Positions 32,103-40,286 of a DNA stretch of 40,286 nucleotides are shown here, piece by piece; position 1 is the first letter of the stretch, and every line of letters starts with the position of its first letter. The position numbers and the translations under genes are program-made. Source of the stretch: an uncultured Pelagibacteraceae bacterium (lineage in GTDB: Bacteria > Pseudomonadota > Alphaproteobacteria > Pelagibacterales > Pelagibacteraceae); the NCBI GenBank assembly GCA_902566785.1, contig CACFKI010000007.1:1-40286 (forward strand). Direction: 5' to 3'. The notes beneath the pieces are model-generated. The model saw only the letters and a program-made list of their open reading frames with translations, was not told where the DNA came from and made no database searches.

Positions 32103-33404
32103 ATGACTTTTAACTTTGATAACTTTTTTGATTATAGAAATAAAAACTCAAAAATGGGTCATTTTCAAGACCTAGAGCATATTGATGGGTTGTCGATATC
32201 TACTACGAGCGCCAATTTATATAACAGAAAAAGGGATGATTTAGTTATGTTCTATTTTAGAGATGGCGCAAACTATGCATCAGTTTATACACAATCCAAA
32301 ATAGTTTCTGAAAATATAAAATGGAATCAAAATATAAAATCAAAAAAAATTAGAGCCTTATTGGTCAATACAAGAAATGCAAATGCCTTTACAGGAAAAG
32401 AAGGATATAAAAGTTTAAAAATATTGGCAGAGGATTTGTCAACTAAACTTTCTGAGAAACAAAAGATTGATGAAGAAAAACCATCTAGGATAAAATCTTC
32501 TGATATAATTTTTGCTTGTACAGGAACAATTGGTGAAAAATTCCCAACAGATAAAATTTTTTCCTCAATACCAGATTTAATAAATAAAATTAAGTATACT
32601 CAAAATAAATACATTTGGATTAAAGCTGCAATGGGAATTTTAACAACAGACCTAGTACCAAAGCTTGCAATGGAAGAATGCTTTATAGGTAATAAAAAAA
32701 TTAAAATTTATGGTTTAGCAAAAGGCTCAGGAATGATTTATCCAAACATGGCTACAACTTTAGGATTTATTTTCACAGATGCATCTATTCCAACGAATAT
32801 ATTGCAAAAATTATTAAAAAAAAATATTACTAATTCATTTAACGCTATTACTTGTGATGGTGACACAAGTACAAATGATATGGTATCAATATTTGCAACA
32901 GGCAAAGCTAATAATGTGGAAATTAAAAATATAAATGATGAAAAAATTAAAAATTTTGAAAAATCTCTATTTAGAGTACTTTTGAATTTAGCAAAAAGAG
33001 TAGCCGCAGATGGTGAGGGTGCATCAAAATTTGTCTCCATCAGAGTTAAAAATTGCAAAAGTGATGAAGAGGCAAAAAAAATTTCATTTTCAATAGCTAA
33101 TTCACCTTTGGTAAAAACCGCCATCGCTGGAGAAGATCCAAATTGGGGACGTGTTATTATGGCAATTGGTAAATCAAATGTGAATATTAAATTAAACAAA
33201 TTAAATTTAAATTTTGGACCATATAAGGTTATTGAAAATGGAATTCTATCAAAATCTTATCAAGAAACAGAAGTTGCAAGTTATATGAAAGGTGAAAATA
33301 TTGATATTTTAGTAGATATAGGAATAGGCAAAAAGGAATTTACAGCTTACACAATGGACTTTACTAAAAAATATATAGAGATAAATTCTGACTACAGATC
33401 ATGA
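32103..33404 (+). CDS. argJ: Bifunctional ornithine acetyltransferase / N-acetylglutamate synthase
   Basis: 433 residues. It moves the acetyl group from N-acetylornithine to glutamate, recycling acetyl groups in arginine synthesis. The precursor cleaves itself before the nucleophile Thr, here T218 in GSGMIYPNMATTLGFIFTDA, giving alpha and beta chains. Other marks are LLVNTRNANAFTGKEG, FACTGTIGEKFP, CDGDTSTNDM and GEDPNWGRVIMAIGKS. Whether it also makes acetylglutamate from acetyl-CoA cannot be read from sequence alone. A perfect inverted repeat CAGATC-ATGA-GATCTG (33395-33410) spans its stop codon. DUF1178 follows 33 nt later. Confidence 0.95.
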   Translation: MTFNFDNFFDYRNKNSKMGHFQDLEHIDGLSISTTSANLYNRKRDDLVMFYFRDGANYASVYTQSKIVSENIKWNQNIKSKKIRALLVNTRNANAFTGKEGYKSLKILAEDLSTKLSEKQKIDEEKPSRIKSSDIIFACTGTIGEKFPTDKIFSSIPDLINKIKYTQNKYIWIKAAMGILTTDLVPKLAMEECFIGNKKIKIYGLAKGSGMIYPNMATTLGFIFTDASIPTNILQKLLKKNITNSFNAITCDGDTSTNDMVSIFATGKANNVEIKNINDEKIKNFEKSLFRVLLNLAKRVAADGEGASKFVSIRVKNCKSDEEAKKISFSIANSPLVKTAIAGEDPNWGRVIMAIGKSNVNIKLNKLNLNFGPYKVIENGILSKSYQETEVASYMKGENIDILVDIGIGKKEFTAYTMDFTKKYIEINSDYRS

Positions 33405-33437
33405 GATCTGAAAATAAAAAAGTAAATTTTAAAGATA

Positions 33438-33860
33438 ATGATTAAATATAAACTAATTTGTAATAAATGTAAGAATACATTTGATAGTTGGTTTGGTTCC
33501 TCAAAAGAATTTGAAAAACTTAAGAAAAAAAATTTTTTGAGCTGTATAACTTGTAATTCCAATAATGTTGATAAATCTTTAATGGCCCCTTTAATTCTTA
33601 AAAAAAGCAAAAAATTTAATAAAAAGGATGAAAAAAATAAAAATATTAAAAATAAACTTAAAGAATACAAAAACTTTATTAAAAATAATTTTGATTATGT
33701 AGGTAAAAATTTTGCGTATGAAGCAAGAATTATGCATTATGATAAAAAAAAATCATCAAAGGGAATATATGGAGATGCATCTTTAGATCAAATTAATGAG
33801 CTAAAAGATGAGGGAATTGAAACTGAGGTTATTCCATGGATTAATGATAATGAAAACTAA
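33438..33860 (+). CDS. DUF1178 family protein
   Basis: 140 residues. The N terminus YKLICNKCKNTFDSWFGSS with C8 and C11, and C36 and C39 in FLSCITCNSNNVDKSLMAP, forms a four-Cys zinc ribbon as in the DUF1178 family, widespread in alphaproteobacteria. A Lys-rich middle (about 50-75) is followed by the conserved C-terminal part FAYEARIMHYDKK, IYGDAS and EGIETEVIPWIND. No function is known for the family; the ribbon suggests nucleic-acid or protein binding. The stop overlaps the ubiG stop by 4 nt (CTAA). Confidence 0.85.
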   Translation: MIKYKLICNKCKNTFDSWFGSSKEFEKLKKKNFLSCITCNSNNVDKSLMAPLILKKSKKFNKKDEKNKNIKNKLKEYKNFIKNNFDYVGKNFAYEARIMHYDKKKSSKGIYGDASLDQINELKDEGIETEVIPWINDNEN

Positions 33861-34585
33861 ATCTTCCTAAATTCTGCTATGTAGTTAATTGATTTATCTT
33901 TACTAAGTTTCCAATAATTTGAAATAATATCAAATTTCATTCCATCTATTTTATTTAGTTTAAGAAAATTTTTTTCTCCAAATGAAATTAATGTTGATGG
34001 TTCAACAAATTTTTCCCAATCATGTGTTCCTATCGGAAGCCATCTCAATACATATTCAGCACCAATTATCGCAAATAAATAGGATTTTAATGTTTTATTT
34101 ATAGTCGCAACGTACATTAACCCACCTTTTTTTAATAATCTGGAGCTTTTTTTTATAAATAATTCTAGATCCTCTACATGTTCAACAATTTCTAAATTTA
34201 GAATTACATCAAATTTTTCTTTATAAATAAAATTTTCAGGTGAGGCACACTTATAATTTATTTTTAATTTATTTTTCCTTAAATGCGCTTTTGCAATTTT
34301 TATATTTTTTTCAGAGGCATCTATCCCTGTAACACTTGCTCCCAACCTGGTCATAGGTTCAGCAATTAACCCACCACCACAACCAATATCTAAGATCTTT
34401 AATTTAGACAAAGGTAAAATTTTTTTTTCAATTTTAAAATGTTTGATGATGTTATCTTTAATGTATTTTATCCTTATAGGATTAAAAGCATGCAAAGGTT
34501 TAAATTTTCCATCTGGATCCCACCACTCATCAGCTATTTTAGAAAATTTATCAATTTCTTCTTTATTTATCGTAGTTGTTTTCAT
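33857..34585 (-). CDS. ubiG: Ubiquinone biosynthesis O-methyltransferase
   Basis: 242 residues. UbiG performs both O-methylations of ubiquinone synthesis with S-adenosylmethionine. The N-terminal EIDKFSKIADEWWDPDGKFKPLH stretch and RIKYI are diagnostic. Motif I is LDIGCGGGLIAEPMTRLGA with D in TGIDASE, then NLEIVEHVEDLE and the membrane-binding region TINKTLKSYLFAIIGAEYVLRWLPIGTHDWEKF. Convergent with the DUF1178 gene (4-nt overlap) and divergent from lysC across 68 nt. Confidence 0.95.
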   Translation of the reverse strand: MKTTTINKEEIDKFSKIADEWWDPDGKFKPLHAFNPIRIKYIKDNIIKHFKIEKKILPLSKLKILDIGCGGGLIAEPMTRLGASVTGIDASEKNIKIAKAHLRKNKLKINYKCASPENFIYKEKFDVILNLEIVEHVEDLELFIKKSSRLLKKGGLMYVATINKTLKSYLFAIIGAEYVLRWLPIGTHDWEKFVEPSTLISFGEKNFLKLNKIDGMKFDIISNYWKLSKDKSINYIAEFRKI

Positions 34586-34591
34586 TCTATA

Positions 34592-34620
34592 TTGACATTA
34601 CAATTTAGATGTATTTTATC
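34592..34620 (+). promoter_or_regulatory. Tentative promoter of the lysC-ispG-prfA-prmC run
   Basis: A perfect TTGACA (34592-34597) is followed after 17 nt by TTTATC (34615-34620), which matches the -10 consensus at only three bases. The predicted leader to the lysC ATG (34654) is about 27 nt. No lysine riboswitch-like element fits in the 68-nt gap. Confidence 0.3.
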
Positions 34621-34653
34621 AATATATTTAAATAAATATAAAAAAAACTATCA

Positions 34654-35868
34654 ATGAAAATTATTGTATTAAAATTTGGAGGTACCTCGGTAGGTACAGT
34701 AGAAAGAATTAAAAAAGTCGCAGATATAATTGTTAGTTATATAAAAAAAAAGTACAAAGTTATTGTTATTTCATCAGCTATGAGTGGTGTGACAAATGAT
34801 TTAGTAAAAAAATCAGAAAAAATTTCAAAGGAATTTGAACCCCGGGAACTTGATACTTTACTTTCCACTGGAGAACAAGCCGCATGCTCTTTATTAGCAG
34901 GAAGATTGTGTCACCTTGGATATAATTCAAGATCTTGGCTAGGTTGGCAAATTCCAATAATTACCTCAGGAAAACATAGTTCATCAAGAATAGTTAATAT
35001 AAATAAAAAAAAAATTTTAAAATACTTAAAATCTGGTGGGATACCAATTGTTGCAGGTTTTCAAGGAGTAAATCTTCAAAGTGAAATAACAACTTTAGGA
35101 AGGGGAGGATCAGATACAAGTGCCATAATGGTAGCTAAATTTTTTAAGGCGTTTAAATGTATAATTTATACTGACGTAATAGGTGTAATGACCACAGATC
35201 CAAGAGTTTTTAAAAAAGCTAAAAAAATAAAAGTAATTTCTTATGAAGAAATGCTTGAGATGTCATCCTTAGGTTCTAAAGTCATGCAATCTTCATCTGT
35301 TCAAGAATCAAGACTTAATAGAATAGATGTCGAGGTCAAATCGTCATTTAAAAATAACAACGGTACATTAATTACCAAACGTAAAAATATTTTAAATAAT
35401 AAAATAATTACAGGTGTATCCTCAACTAAAAATGATGCAAAAATTACATTGATCGGAGTGAAAGATAGACCAGGGATTGCTGCCTCAATATTTAAACCTT
35501 TATCTGATAACAATATAAATGTGGATATGGTTGTACAAAATATATCTTCAAATGGTAATGAGACTGATTTAACATTTACTATTAAATCTGAAGATGCAAG
35601 TAAATCAGAAAAATTGATTAAGAAGAATAAAAAAATAAATTTTAAAAAAATAAAGATTGATAAAAATGTCTCAAAAGTTTCTATAATTGGAGTTGGAATG
35701 ATAACCACACCTGGTGTAACTTATAGAATGTTTCAAGCTTTAAGCAAAAATAAAATTAATATAATGGTTATTTCGACTTCAGAAATAAAAATATCTGTTT
35801 TAATAAGTAAAAAACATTTAATAAAAGCAGTTGCAGCTTTACATAAAGAATTTAGACTAAGTAATTAA
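34654..35868 (+). CDS. lysC: Aspartate kinase
   Basis: 404 residues. It phosphorylates aspartate, opening the route to lysine, threonine, methionine and diaminopimelate. The substrate and ATP motif KFGGTSVG (residues 7-14) is at the very N terminus, with [28 protein letters not shown] and [16 protein letters not shown] following. Two ACT domains (about 265-335 and 345-400) include [21 protein letters not shown] and [19 protein letters not shown] and give allosteric control. It is monofunctional, without a homoserine dehydrogenase part. ispG starts one base after its stop. Confidence 0.95.
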   Translation: MKIIVLKFGGTSVGTVERIKKVADIIVSYIKKKYKVIVISSAMSGVTNDLVKKSEKISKEFEPRELDTLLSTGEQAACSLLAGRLCHLGYNSRSWLGWQIPIITSGKHSSSRIVNINKKKILKYLKSGGIPIVAGFQGVNLQSEITTLGRGGSDTSAIMVAKFFKAFKCIIYTDVIGVMTTDPRVFKKAKKIKVISYEEMLEMSSLGSKVMQSSSVQESRLNRIDVEVKSSFKNNNGTLITKRKNILNNKIITGVSSTKNDAKITLIGVKDRPGIAASIFKPLSDNNINVDMVVQNISSNGNETDLTFTIKSEDASKSEKLIKKNKKINFKKIKIDKNVSKVSIIGVGMITTPGVTYRMFQALSKNKINIMVISTSEIKISVLISKKHLIKAVAALHKEFRLSN

Positions 35869-35869
35869 G

Positions 35870-36970
35870 ATGAGCATAAGACCATTTAGGGATATTAAAA
35901 GAAAGATAACCAAAGAAGTTTCGATTGGAAATGTAAAAGTTGGAAATAAAAACCCGATTGTTGTACAATCCATGACTAATACTTTGACATCTAATCCTTC
36001 TGAAACAATAAAACAAATTATAGATATTTCAAATGAAGGAGCGGGGTTGGTTAGAGTTTCTGTTCCAGATATTGAAAGTAGCAAGGCTCTTAAAGAAATA
36101 ACCAAACACTCACCTGTTCCAATAATTGCTGATATTCATTACCATTACAAAAGGGCAATAGAGTCAGCAGAAAATGGTGCAAAATGTTTAAGAATAAACC
36201 CAGGCAATATTGGTGATAAAAAAAAAATCAAAGAAGTAATATCTGCAGCAAAAAATAATGATTGTGCAATTAGAATTGGAGTAAATGCAGGATCGCTTGA
36301 AAAAGATATTTTAGAAAAATATAAAGAACCGTGCCCAGAAGCTTTAGTTGAAAGCGCTATCAGAAATATACAAATTATCGAAGATGAAGATTTTTATAAC
36401 TTTAAAGTAAGTGTAAAATCATCTGATATTTTTTTATCAATCGGAGCATATAAACAATTATCAAGAATAACCAATTACCCTCTACATTTAGGTATTACTG
36501 AGTCTGGAAGTTTTGTTCCTGGGAGCATTAAATCATCTATAGGAATGGGAATACTGTTGCTAGAAGGTATTGGTGATACAATTAGAGTATCTTTATCAGA
36601 TGATCCAATTAAAGAAGTTAAGGTTGGTAATGAAATTTTAAAATCATTAAACCTTCTTAATAGAGGTGTAAAAATAATTTCGTGCCCTTCATGTGCAAGA
36701 CAAGGTTTTGACGTTATAGATACAGTTAAAATATTAGAGGAAAAATTATCACATATCAAAGCTCCAATAACTCTCTCGATAATTGGATGTGTTGTAAATG
36801 GACCTGGTGAGGCAGCTTTAACAGATATAGGTATTACAGGTGGAGGAAAAGACAGCAACATGCTTTACTTAAATGGTACTCAAGCTCATAAACTAAAAAA
36901 CAGTGAAATATTGTCGAAAGTAGTATCCCAAGTCGAAAAAAAAGCAAAAGAAATAGAGAAGAATAAATAA
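35870..36970 (+). CDS. ispG: 4-hydroxy-3-methylbut-2-enyl diphosphate synthase
   Basis: 366 residues, the bacterial form without the plant insert. It converts MEcPP to HMBPP in the MEP isoprenoid pathway with a [4Fe-4S] cluster. The cluster ligands are C272 and C275 (SCPSCARQG), C307 ([12 protein letters not shown]) and E314. The TIM barrel N-terminal part shows [27 protein letters not shown] and [20 protein letters not shown] near the end is slightly altered as GITGGGKDS. It begins one base after lysC and its stop overlaps the prfA start by one base (TAATG). Confidence 0.95.
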   Translation: MSIRPFRDIKRKITKEVSIGNVKVGNKNPIVVQSMTNTLTSNPSETIKQIIDISNEGAGLVRVSVPDIESSKALKEITKHSPVPIIADIHYHYKRAIESAENGAKCLRINPGNIGDKKKIKEVISAAKNNDCAIRIGVNAGSLEKDILEKYKEPCPEALVESAIRNIQIIEDEDFYNFKVSVKSSDIFLSIGAYKQLSRITNYPLHLGITESGSFVPGSIKSSIGMGILLLEGIGDTIRVSLSDDPIKEVKVGNEILKSLNLLNRGVKIISCPSCARQGFDVIDTVKILEEKLSHIKAPITLSIIGCVVNGPGEAALTDIGITGGGKDSNMLYLNGTQAHKLKNSEILSKVVSQVEKKAKEIEKNK

Positions 36971-38043
36971 TGTTACCTTTAGATAAAGTTAGAGATTTAA
37001 TCTCTAAACACAATTTATTAGAAAAAGATTTATCATCTGGAAAAATTGAAAAAAAAAATTTTGCAGAAAAATCAAAAGAATATTCAGATCTAAATGATAT
37101 AATTAAAGAGGCCAGAGAATATCTTTCATTTGATAAAGAAAAAATAGACTTAGAAAAGATTATTAATGATCAAAAAAGTGATCAAGATATCAAGGATTTT
37201 GCTTTTAAAGAGTTATCAGATCTAAATAAAAAAAATGAGATTAATGAAAAAAAATTAAAAATATATCTTTTGCCCAAAGATGAAGCGGATACAAAAAATG
37301 CAATTATCGAAATTCGAGCGGGAACCGGCGGGTTAGAAGCAAGTTTGTTTGCATCAGATTTGTTTAAAATGTATGAAAAAGTTAGTCAAAAAAAAAAATG
37401 GTCTCTTGATATTATTAGTATTTCAAAAAGTGATGCCGGAGGGCTTAAAGAAGTCATAGCAACTATTAAGGGAAAAAATATCTATTCTTCATTAAAATAT
37501 GAAAGTGGAGTTCATAGAGTTCAAAGAGTTCCAGATACAGAGACACAAGGAAGGGTTCATACTTCTGCCGCTACCGTTGCTGTATTGCCAGAGGCTGAAG
37601 AAGTTGATCTAAAAATTGAAGATAAAGATTTAAGGATAGATGTTTTTAGAAGCAGTGGGCCTGGCGGTCAAAGTGTTAATACAACAGACTCAGCTGTAAG
37701 AATTACTCATATACCCTCAGGCATTGTAGTTAGTCAACAAGATGAAAAATCTCAAATAAGAAATAAAGAAAAGGGTTTAAAAATTTTGAGATCTAGACTT
37801 TATGAAGTAGAAAGAAAAAAAAGAGATGAAGCAAGATCTAAAGATAGAAAAGATAAGATTGGTTCAGGAGATAGATCTGAGAGAATAAGAACTTATAATT
37901 TTCCACAAGGTAGAGTTACAGATCATAGAATTAATTTAACATTACATAAACTCGAGGAATTTATGCAAGGCGAAATTTTTGATGAAATGATAGAAAATTT
38001 AACTTTGCAAGCGCAAGAGCAAGAGCTTATAAATTTAAAATGA
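36970..38043 (+). CDS. prfA: Peptide chain release factor 1
   Basis: 357 residues, usual length. RF1 reads UAA and UAG; the stop-codon recognition motif PxT is P188-D-T190 in [13 protein letters not shown]. The peptidyl-tRNA hydrolysis motif GGQ is at 232-234 in [18 protein letters not shown]2 would carry SPF in place of PxT, so RF1 is the better call. Further marks are [16 protein letters not shown] and [21 protein letters not shown]. prmC, which methylates the GGQ glutamine, overlaps its stop by 4 nt (ATGA). Confidence 0.96.
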   Translation: MLPLDKVRDLISKHNLLEKDLSSGKIEKKNFAEKSKEYSDLNDIIKEAREYLSFDKEKIDLEKIINDQKSDQDIKDFAFKELSDLNKKNEINEKKLKIYLLPKDEADTKNAIIEIRAGTGGLEASLFASDLFKMYEKVSQKKKWSLDIISISKSDAGGLKEVIATIKGKNIYSSLKYESGVHRVQRVPDTETQGRVHTSAATVAVLPEAEEVDLKIEDKDLRIDVFRSSGPGGQSVNTTDSAVRITHIPSGIVVSQQDEKSQIRNKEKGLKILRSRLYEVERKKRDEARSKDRKDKIGSGDRSERIRTYNFPQGRVTDHRINLTLHKLEEFMQGEIFDEMIENLTLQAQEQELINLK

Positions 38044-38882
38044 ATTACAACACTGCAATAAATTATGGATCCAAAGTTTTAAAGAAAAATCTAGTTAAAA
38101 CTGCAAATATAGACTCAGAAATAATTCTTTCAAAAACAGTCAATTTATCAAGAGAAAAAATATTATTAAATTTAGACAATATTTTATCCTCTAAACAACT
38201 AAAATATTTTAAAAAATTAATTAATAGAAGAAAAAAAAAAGAACCAATAGCTTATATTCTTAAAAAAAAAGAATTTTGGAAAAAATCTTTTACAATTAAC
38301 TCTCATGTTCTAATACCAAGACCAGATACTGAGATTATAGTAGAACAAGTCTTTAAATATCTGCCCCCAAATAGTTCTAAATCAATTTTAGAAATTGGCA
38401 CTGGAAGTGGATGCATAATCTTATCTGTCCTTGCCGAAAGAAAAAACTGTTATGCAAAAGCATTAGATATATCAAAAAAGGCATTAAAAGTTGCAGAATA
38501 TAATGCAAAAATACAACACTTGGAGAATAGAATTGAATTTATTTACTCTGGCATTGACAAATTTTACACTGGTAAATATGATATCGTTATATCAAATCCT
38601 CCATACATTAAATCTGCGAGCATTAAGAATTTAGATGAGGATGTTAGGTTATATGAACCCAGAATTGCTTTAGACGGTGGATATGATGGATACTCTCAAT
38701 TTAGAGAGATAATTAAAAAAAGTTCTAGTTTATTAAAAAATGGAGGAAAACTTTTTTTGGAAATAGGGCACAAACAGATATATGAGGTTGAGAAATTGTT
38801 AAAGGAAAACCATTTTTATATTAATAAAATAGTAAAAGATCTTAATAAAATAAATAGATGTATCGTATCAACTAAAATTTAA
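38040..38882 (+). CDS. prmC: Release factor glutamine N5-methyltransferase
   Basis: 280 residues. It methylates the Gln of the GGQ motif in release factors with S-adenosylmethionine. The N-terminal helical domain (about 1-75) contains the [18 protein letters not shown] segment that contacts the release factor. [16 protein letters not shown], the motif I region [15 protein letters not shown], and the catalytic SNPPYIK are all present. [17 protein letters not shown] is the typical C-terminal part. Overlapping prfA by 4 nt, it is in the classical prfA-prmC pair. Confidence 0.95.
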   Translation: MNYNTAINYGSKVLKKNLVKTANIDSEIILSKTVNLSREKILLNLDNILSSKQLKYFKKLINRRKKKEPIAYILKKKEFWKKSFTINSHVLIPRPDTEIIVEQVFKYLPPNSSKSILEIGTGSGCIILSVLAERKNCYAKALDISKKALKVAEYNAKIQHLENRIEFIYSGIDKFYTGKYDIVISNPPYIKSASIKNLDEDVRLYEPRIALDGGYDGYSQFREIIKKSSSLLKNGGKLFLEIGHKQIYEVEKLLKENHFYINKIVKDLNKINRCIVSTKI

Positions 38883-38894
38883 TCATAATCAAAT

Positions 38895-39254
38895 ATGAGA
38901 AATTATAAAAATAATCACAGAAGAAACAGATTTAGAAAAAACGGATCTAAACAAAATCATCAAAAAGATAATGGACATAAAACTATATCAGATTTTACTA
39001 ACAACTTTAATTATAGACCTAGAAATCAATGGAAAAACAATCAAAACGCATCCAAGCTGATAGAAAAATATAACAACTTAGCAAGAGAGGCTCTATCAAA
39101 TGGTGATAAAATTTTATCAGAAAGCTATTTTCAACATGCTGATCATTTTGTAAGAATTTTAGGAGAAAAAGAAATTATCAAAGACAATCCAAATAATAAG
39201 GTTGAGGAAGTTAAAGAAGAAGAAGTTAAAGAACAAAATTCCTTAGATAATTAA
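38895..39254 (+). CDS. DUF4167 family protein
   Basis: 119 residues. The N-terminal half is rich in Asn, Arg, Lys and His and probably disordered (RNYKNNHRRNRFRKNGSKQ). The DUF4167 core then reads NASKLIEKYNNLAREALSNG and KILSESYFQHADHFVRIL, a helical hairpin conserved in alphaproteobacteria. The end is acidic (Glu/Val/Lys repeats). The family is unassigned; a basic N terminus suggests RNA or ribosome contact, which is inference only. It lies 12 nt behind prmC, a usual alphaproteobacterial place, and shares the stop tetramer TTAA with the M23 gene. Confidence 0.88.
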   Translation: MRNYKNNHRRNRFRKNGSKQNHQKDNGHKTISDFTNNFNYRPRNQWKNNQNASKLIEKYNNLAREALSNGDKILSESYFQHADHFVRILGEKEIIKDNPNNKVEEVKEEEVKEQNSLDN

Positions 39255-40286
39255 TTTAAACTCGCAATTAATTCTGATTTAATAACATCAATTTTAATTT
39301 TTTCAATTTCAAATTTTTCTCTTTCTTTACCTTTAAGAATTTTTCCAGATGGCAATTTTAGTGTTTGAGAATTTACTTTTTTTCCATTTTCAATAACTTC
39401 ATAATGTAAGTGAGGGCCCGTTGACATACCAGTTGAACCTACATATCCAATTATTTGGCCTTGTCTAACTCTGTTTCCTTCTTTAGCTATTCTAGCAAAT
39501 TTTGACAAATGTGCGTAGACTGTAGAGTAAGTAGAATTATGTTTAATTTTAATACAATTTCCACCTCCTCCACACCATCTTGCTCTAACAATTTTACCAT
39601 CTCCAGATGCCATTATAGGAGTTCCCTCTGGTGCTGCAAAATCTGTTCCTCTATGCATTTTATTAAATCCTAAAATAGGATGTTTTCTCATTCCAAAGCT
39701 TGAAGATAATCTCGCACCATTAATTGGAGTTTTCATTAAACTTTTTTTAATACTTTTTCCAAAGTTATCAAAATAATCGTAGCCCTCTTTAGTTTTGAAC
39801 CCATATAAGGGAATGTCTTTACCCTGTAAATTTAAATTTGCAAAAATAATATTTCCTGTTTCTACTATATTATTATTATCATCTAAAAAAGTTTCATACA
39901 TGAGTTGAAAACTATCATTTTTCCAAATATCTCTTTGAAAATCTACCTGGAAACCATAAACTCTAGCAAAATCAATTATAACATTTGGTTGTATACCATT
40001 TTTAATTGAACTATCGTATAAGCTATTAGTTATAGTGGACTCTTTATAAGCAATATTCCTTTTAAGACTTTTTTGTATTTCTTTATATTCAAAATTGTTT
40101 GTATTGGTATTTAAAGTAAAAATTATTGATTTTGTTTTAGATACCTCTATTAAAAGTTCAATTATTTTTTTATATCCTCTTTTATCTATCTTAAAAATTA
40201 TTTTTTGATCTTTTACTATATTTGATAATTTATTCTTTTTTAAAATTTCTTTTAAAATCCTGTTTTTTTCACTTTTATTAATTTCA
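39251..40286 (-). CDS. M23 family murein metallopeptidase, right edge cuts the 5' end
   Basis: The reading frame is open without a stop from 39251 up to the right edge, so the ATG at 39901 is internal and at least 344 residues are present. The C-terminal LytM/M23 domain is intact: SSSFGMRKHPILGFNKMHRG, then HRGTDFAAPEGTPI (zinc His and Asp), YAHLSKFA and GPHLHYEVIENG (HxH). The upstream part, visible as Lys/Ile-rich sequence with YKESTITNSLYDSSIKNGIQ and VIIDFARVYGFQVDFQRDI, matches the OapA-like/LysM-adjacent region found in MepM/YebA-type peptidases. It probably cuts or regulates peptidoglycan crosslinks in the periplasm. The signal or anchor lies outside the window. It converges on the DUF4167 gene with a 4-nt overlap. 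Confidence 0.9.
   Translation of the reverse strand, partial: EINKSEKNRILKEILKKNKLSNIVKDQKIIFKIDKRGYKKIIELLIEVSKTKSIIFTLNTNTNNFEYKEIQKSLKRNIAYKESTITNSLYDSSIKNGIQPNVIIDFARVYGFQVDFQRDIWKNDSFQLMYETFLDDNNNIVETGNIIFANLNLQGKDIPLYGFKTKEGYDYFDNFGKSIKKSLMKTPINGARLSSSFGMRKHPILGFNKMHRGTDFAAPEGTPIMASGDGKIVRARWCGGGGNCIKIKHNSTYSTVYAHLSKFARIAKEGNRVRQGQIIGYVGSTGMSTGPHLHYEVIENGKKVNSQTLKLPSGKILKGKEREKFEIEKIKIDVIKSELIASLN

Noticed and set aside
33395-33410. Inverted repeat CAGATC-ATGA-GATCTG across the argJ stop as a terminator
   Set aside because: No T run follows on the plus strand, the next gene starts 28 nt later on the same strand, and the stem is short; noted with argJ only.
33392-33670. Antisense hydrophobic reading frame over the DUF1178 gene
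   Set aside because: It is the complement of a Lys-rich coding region (AAA read as TTT gives Phe-rich frames), a common artefact in AT-rich genomes; the same applies to other antisense frames across the window.
34586-34653. Lysine riboswitch before lysC
   Set aside because: The gap is 68 nt, too short for a lysine aptamer of about 170 nt, and no matching motif is visible.
39251-39901. M23 peptidase starting at ATG 39901
   Set aside because: The frame continues open to the right edge with peptidase-like sequence, so the start is outside the window.

Overview
The window is about three-quarters A+T by eye, almost completely coding, and reads as a streamlined marine alphaproteobacterium of the SAR11 group (Pelagibacterales). 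The basis is the extreme AT bias and Lys/Asn/Ile-rich proteins, genes separated by a few bases or overlapping, alphaproteobacterial markers (GcrA, DUF1178, DUF4167, CycM-type cytochrome c, NDUFA9-like protein) and conserved orders such as aroA-cmk-rpsA-ihfB and trpF-trpB-trpA-accD-folC. This assignment is inferred from gene content and composition; no database comparison was possible. I see no tRNA, rRNA, insertion sequence, prophage, CRISPR array or attachment site.

Layout. (1) 1-4269, plus strand: 3' part of hisG, then rmuC, an MGME1-like PD-(D/E)XK exonuclease, exonuclease I (sbcB) behind its own promoter and a potentially folded leader, and trxA. (2) 16708-4266, minus strand: fourteen tightly packed genes over about 12.4 kb (rnd, kdsD, lptC, lptB, aroA, cmk, rpsA, ihfB, pyrF, trpF, trpB, trpA, accD, folC). 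They cover RNA processing, Kdo/LPS transport, the shikimate pathway, translation, pyrimidine and tryptophan synthesis, fatty-acid initiation and folate. (3) 16762-21768: an NDUFA9-like protein converging on gcrA, then an orphan ABC-2 permease, argD and argF, converging on a membrane-anchored cytochrome c. (4) 21876-26178, plus strand: kdsB, pheA, the small SRP RNA, dnaX, a YbaB/EbfC protein and recR (the usual dnaX-ybaB-recR set). (5) 28334-26184 minus: malate synthase G. (6) 28397-34585: accA converging on secA, then argJ and a DUF1178 gene converging on ubiG. (7) 34654-39254, plus strand: lysC, ispG, prfA, prmC, a DUF4167 gene, converging on (8) an M23 peptidase that runs off the right edge.

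No gene-free stretch exceeds 300 bases. The longest are 23444-23590 (147 nt, holding the SRP RNA and its promoter), 18199-18324 (126 nt), 2329-2451 (123 nt) and 21769-21875 (107 nt); each is described below. All seven convergent gene pairs overlap or abut at their stop codons, so there is no room for intrinsic terminators between them.

Most of the window is core housekeeping. The items most worth a second look are: a bacterial homologue of the mitochondrial exonuclease MGME1 set between RmuC and exonuclease I; a TrpB with replaced active-site residues inside an otherwise normal trp cluster; an AccA with a 48-residue extension ending in a membrane helix; the possible folded leader of sbcB; malate synthase without room for the glycine riboswitch reported for it in other SAR11; and the shared stop codons of convergent genes.
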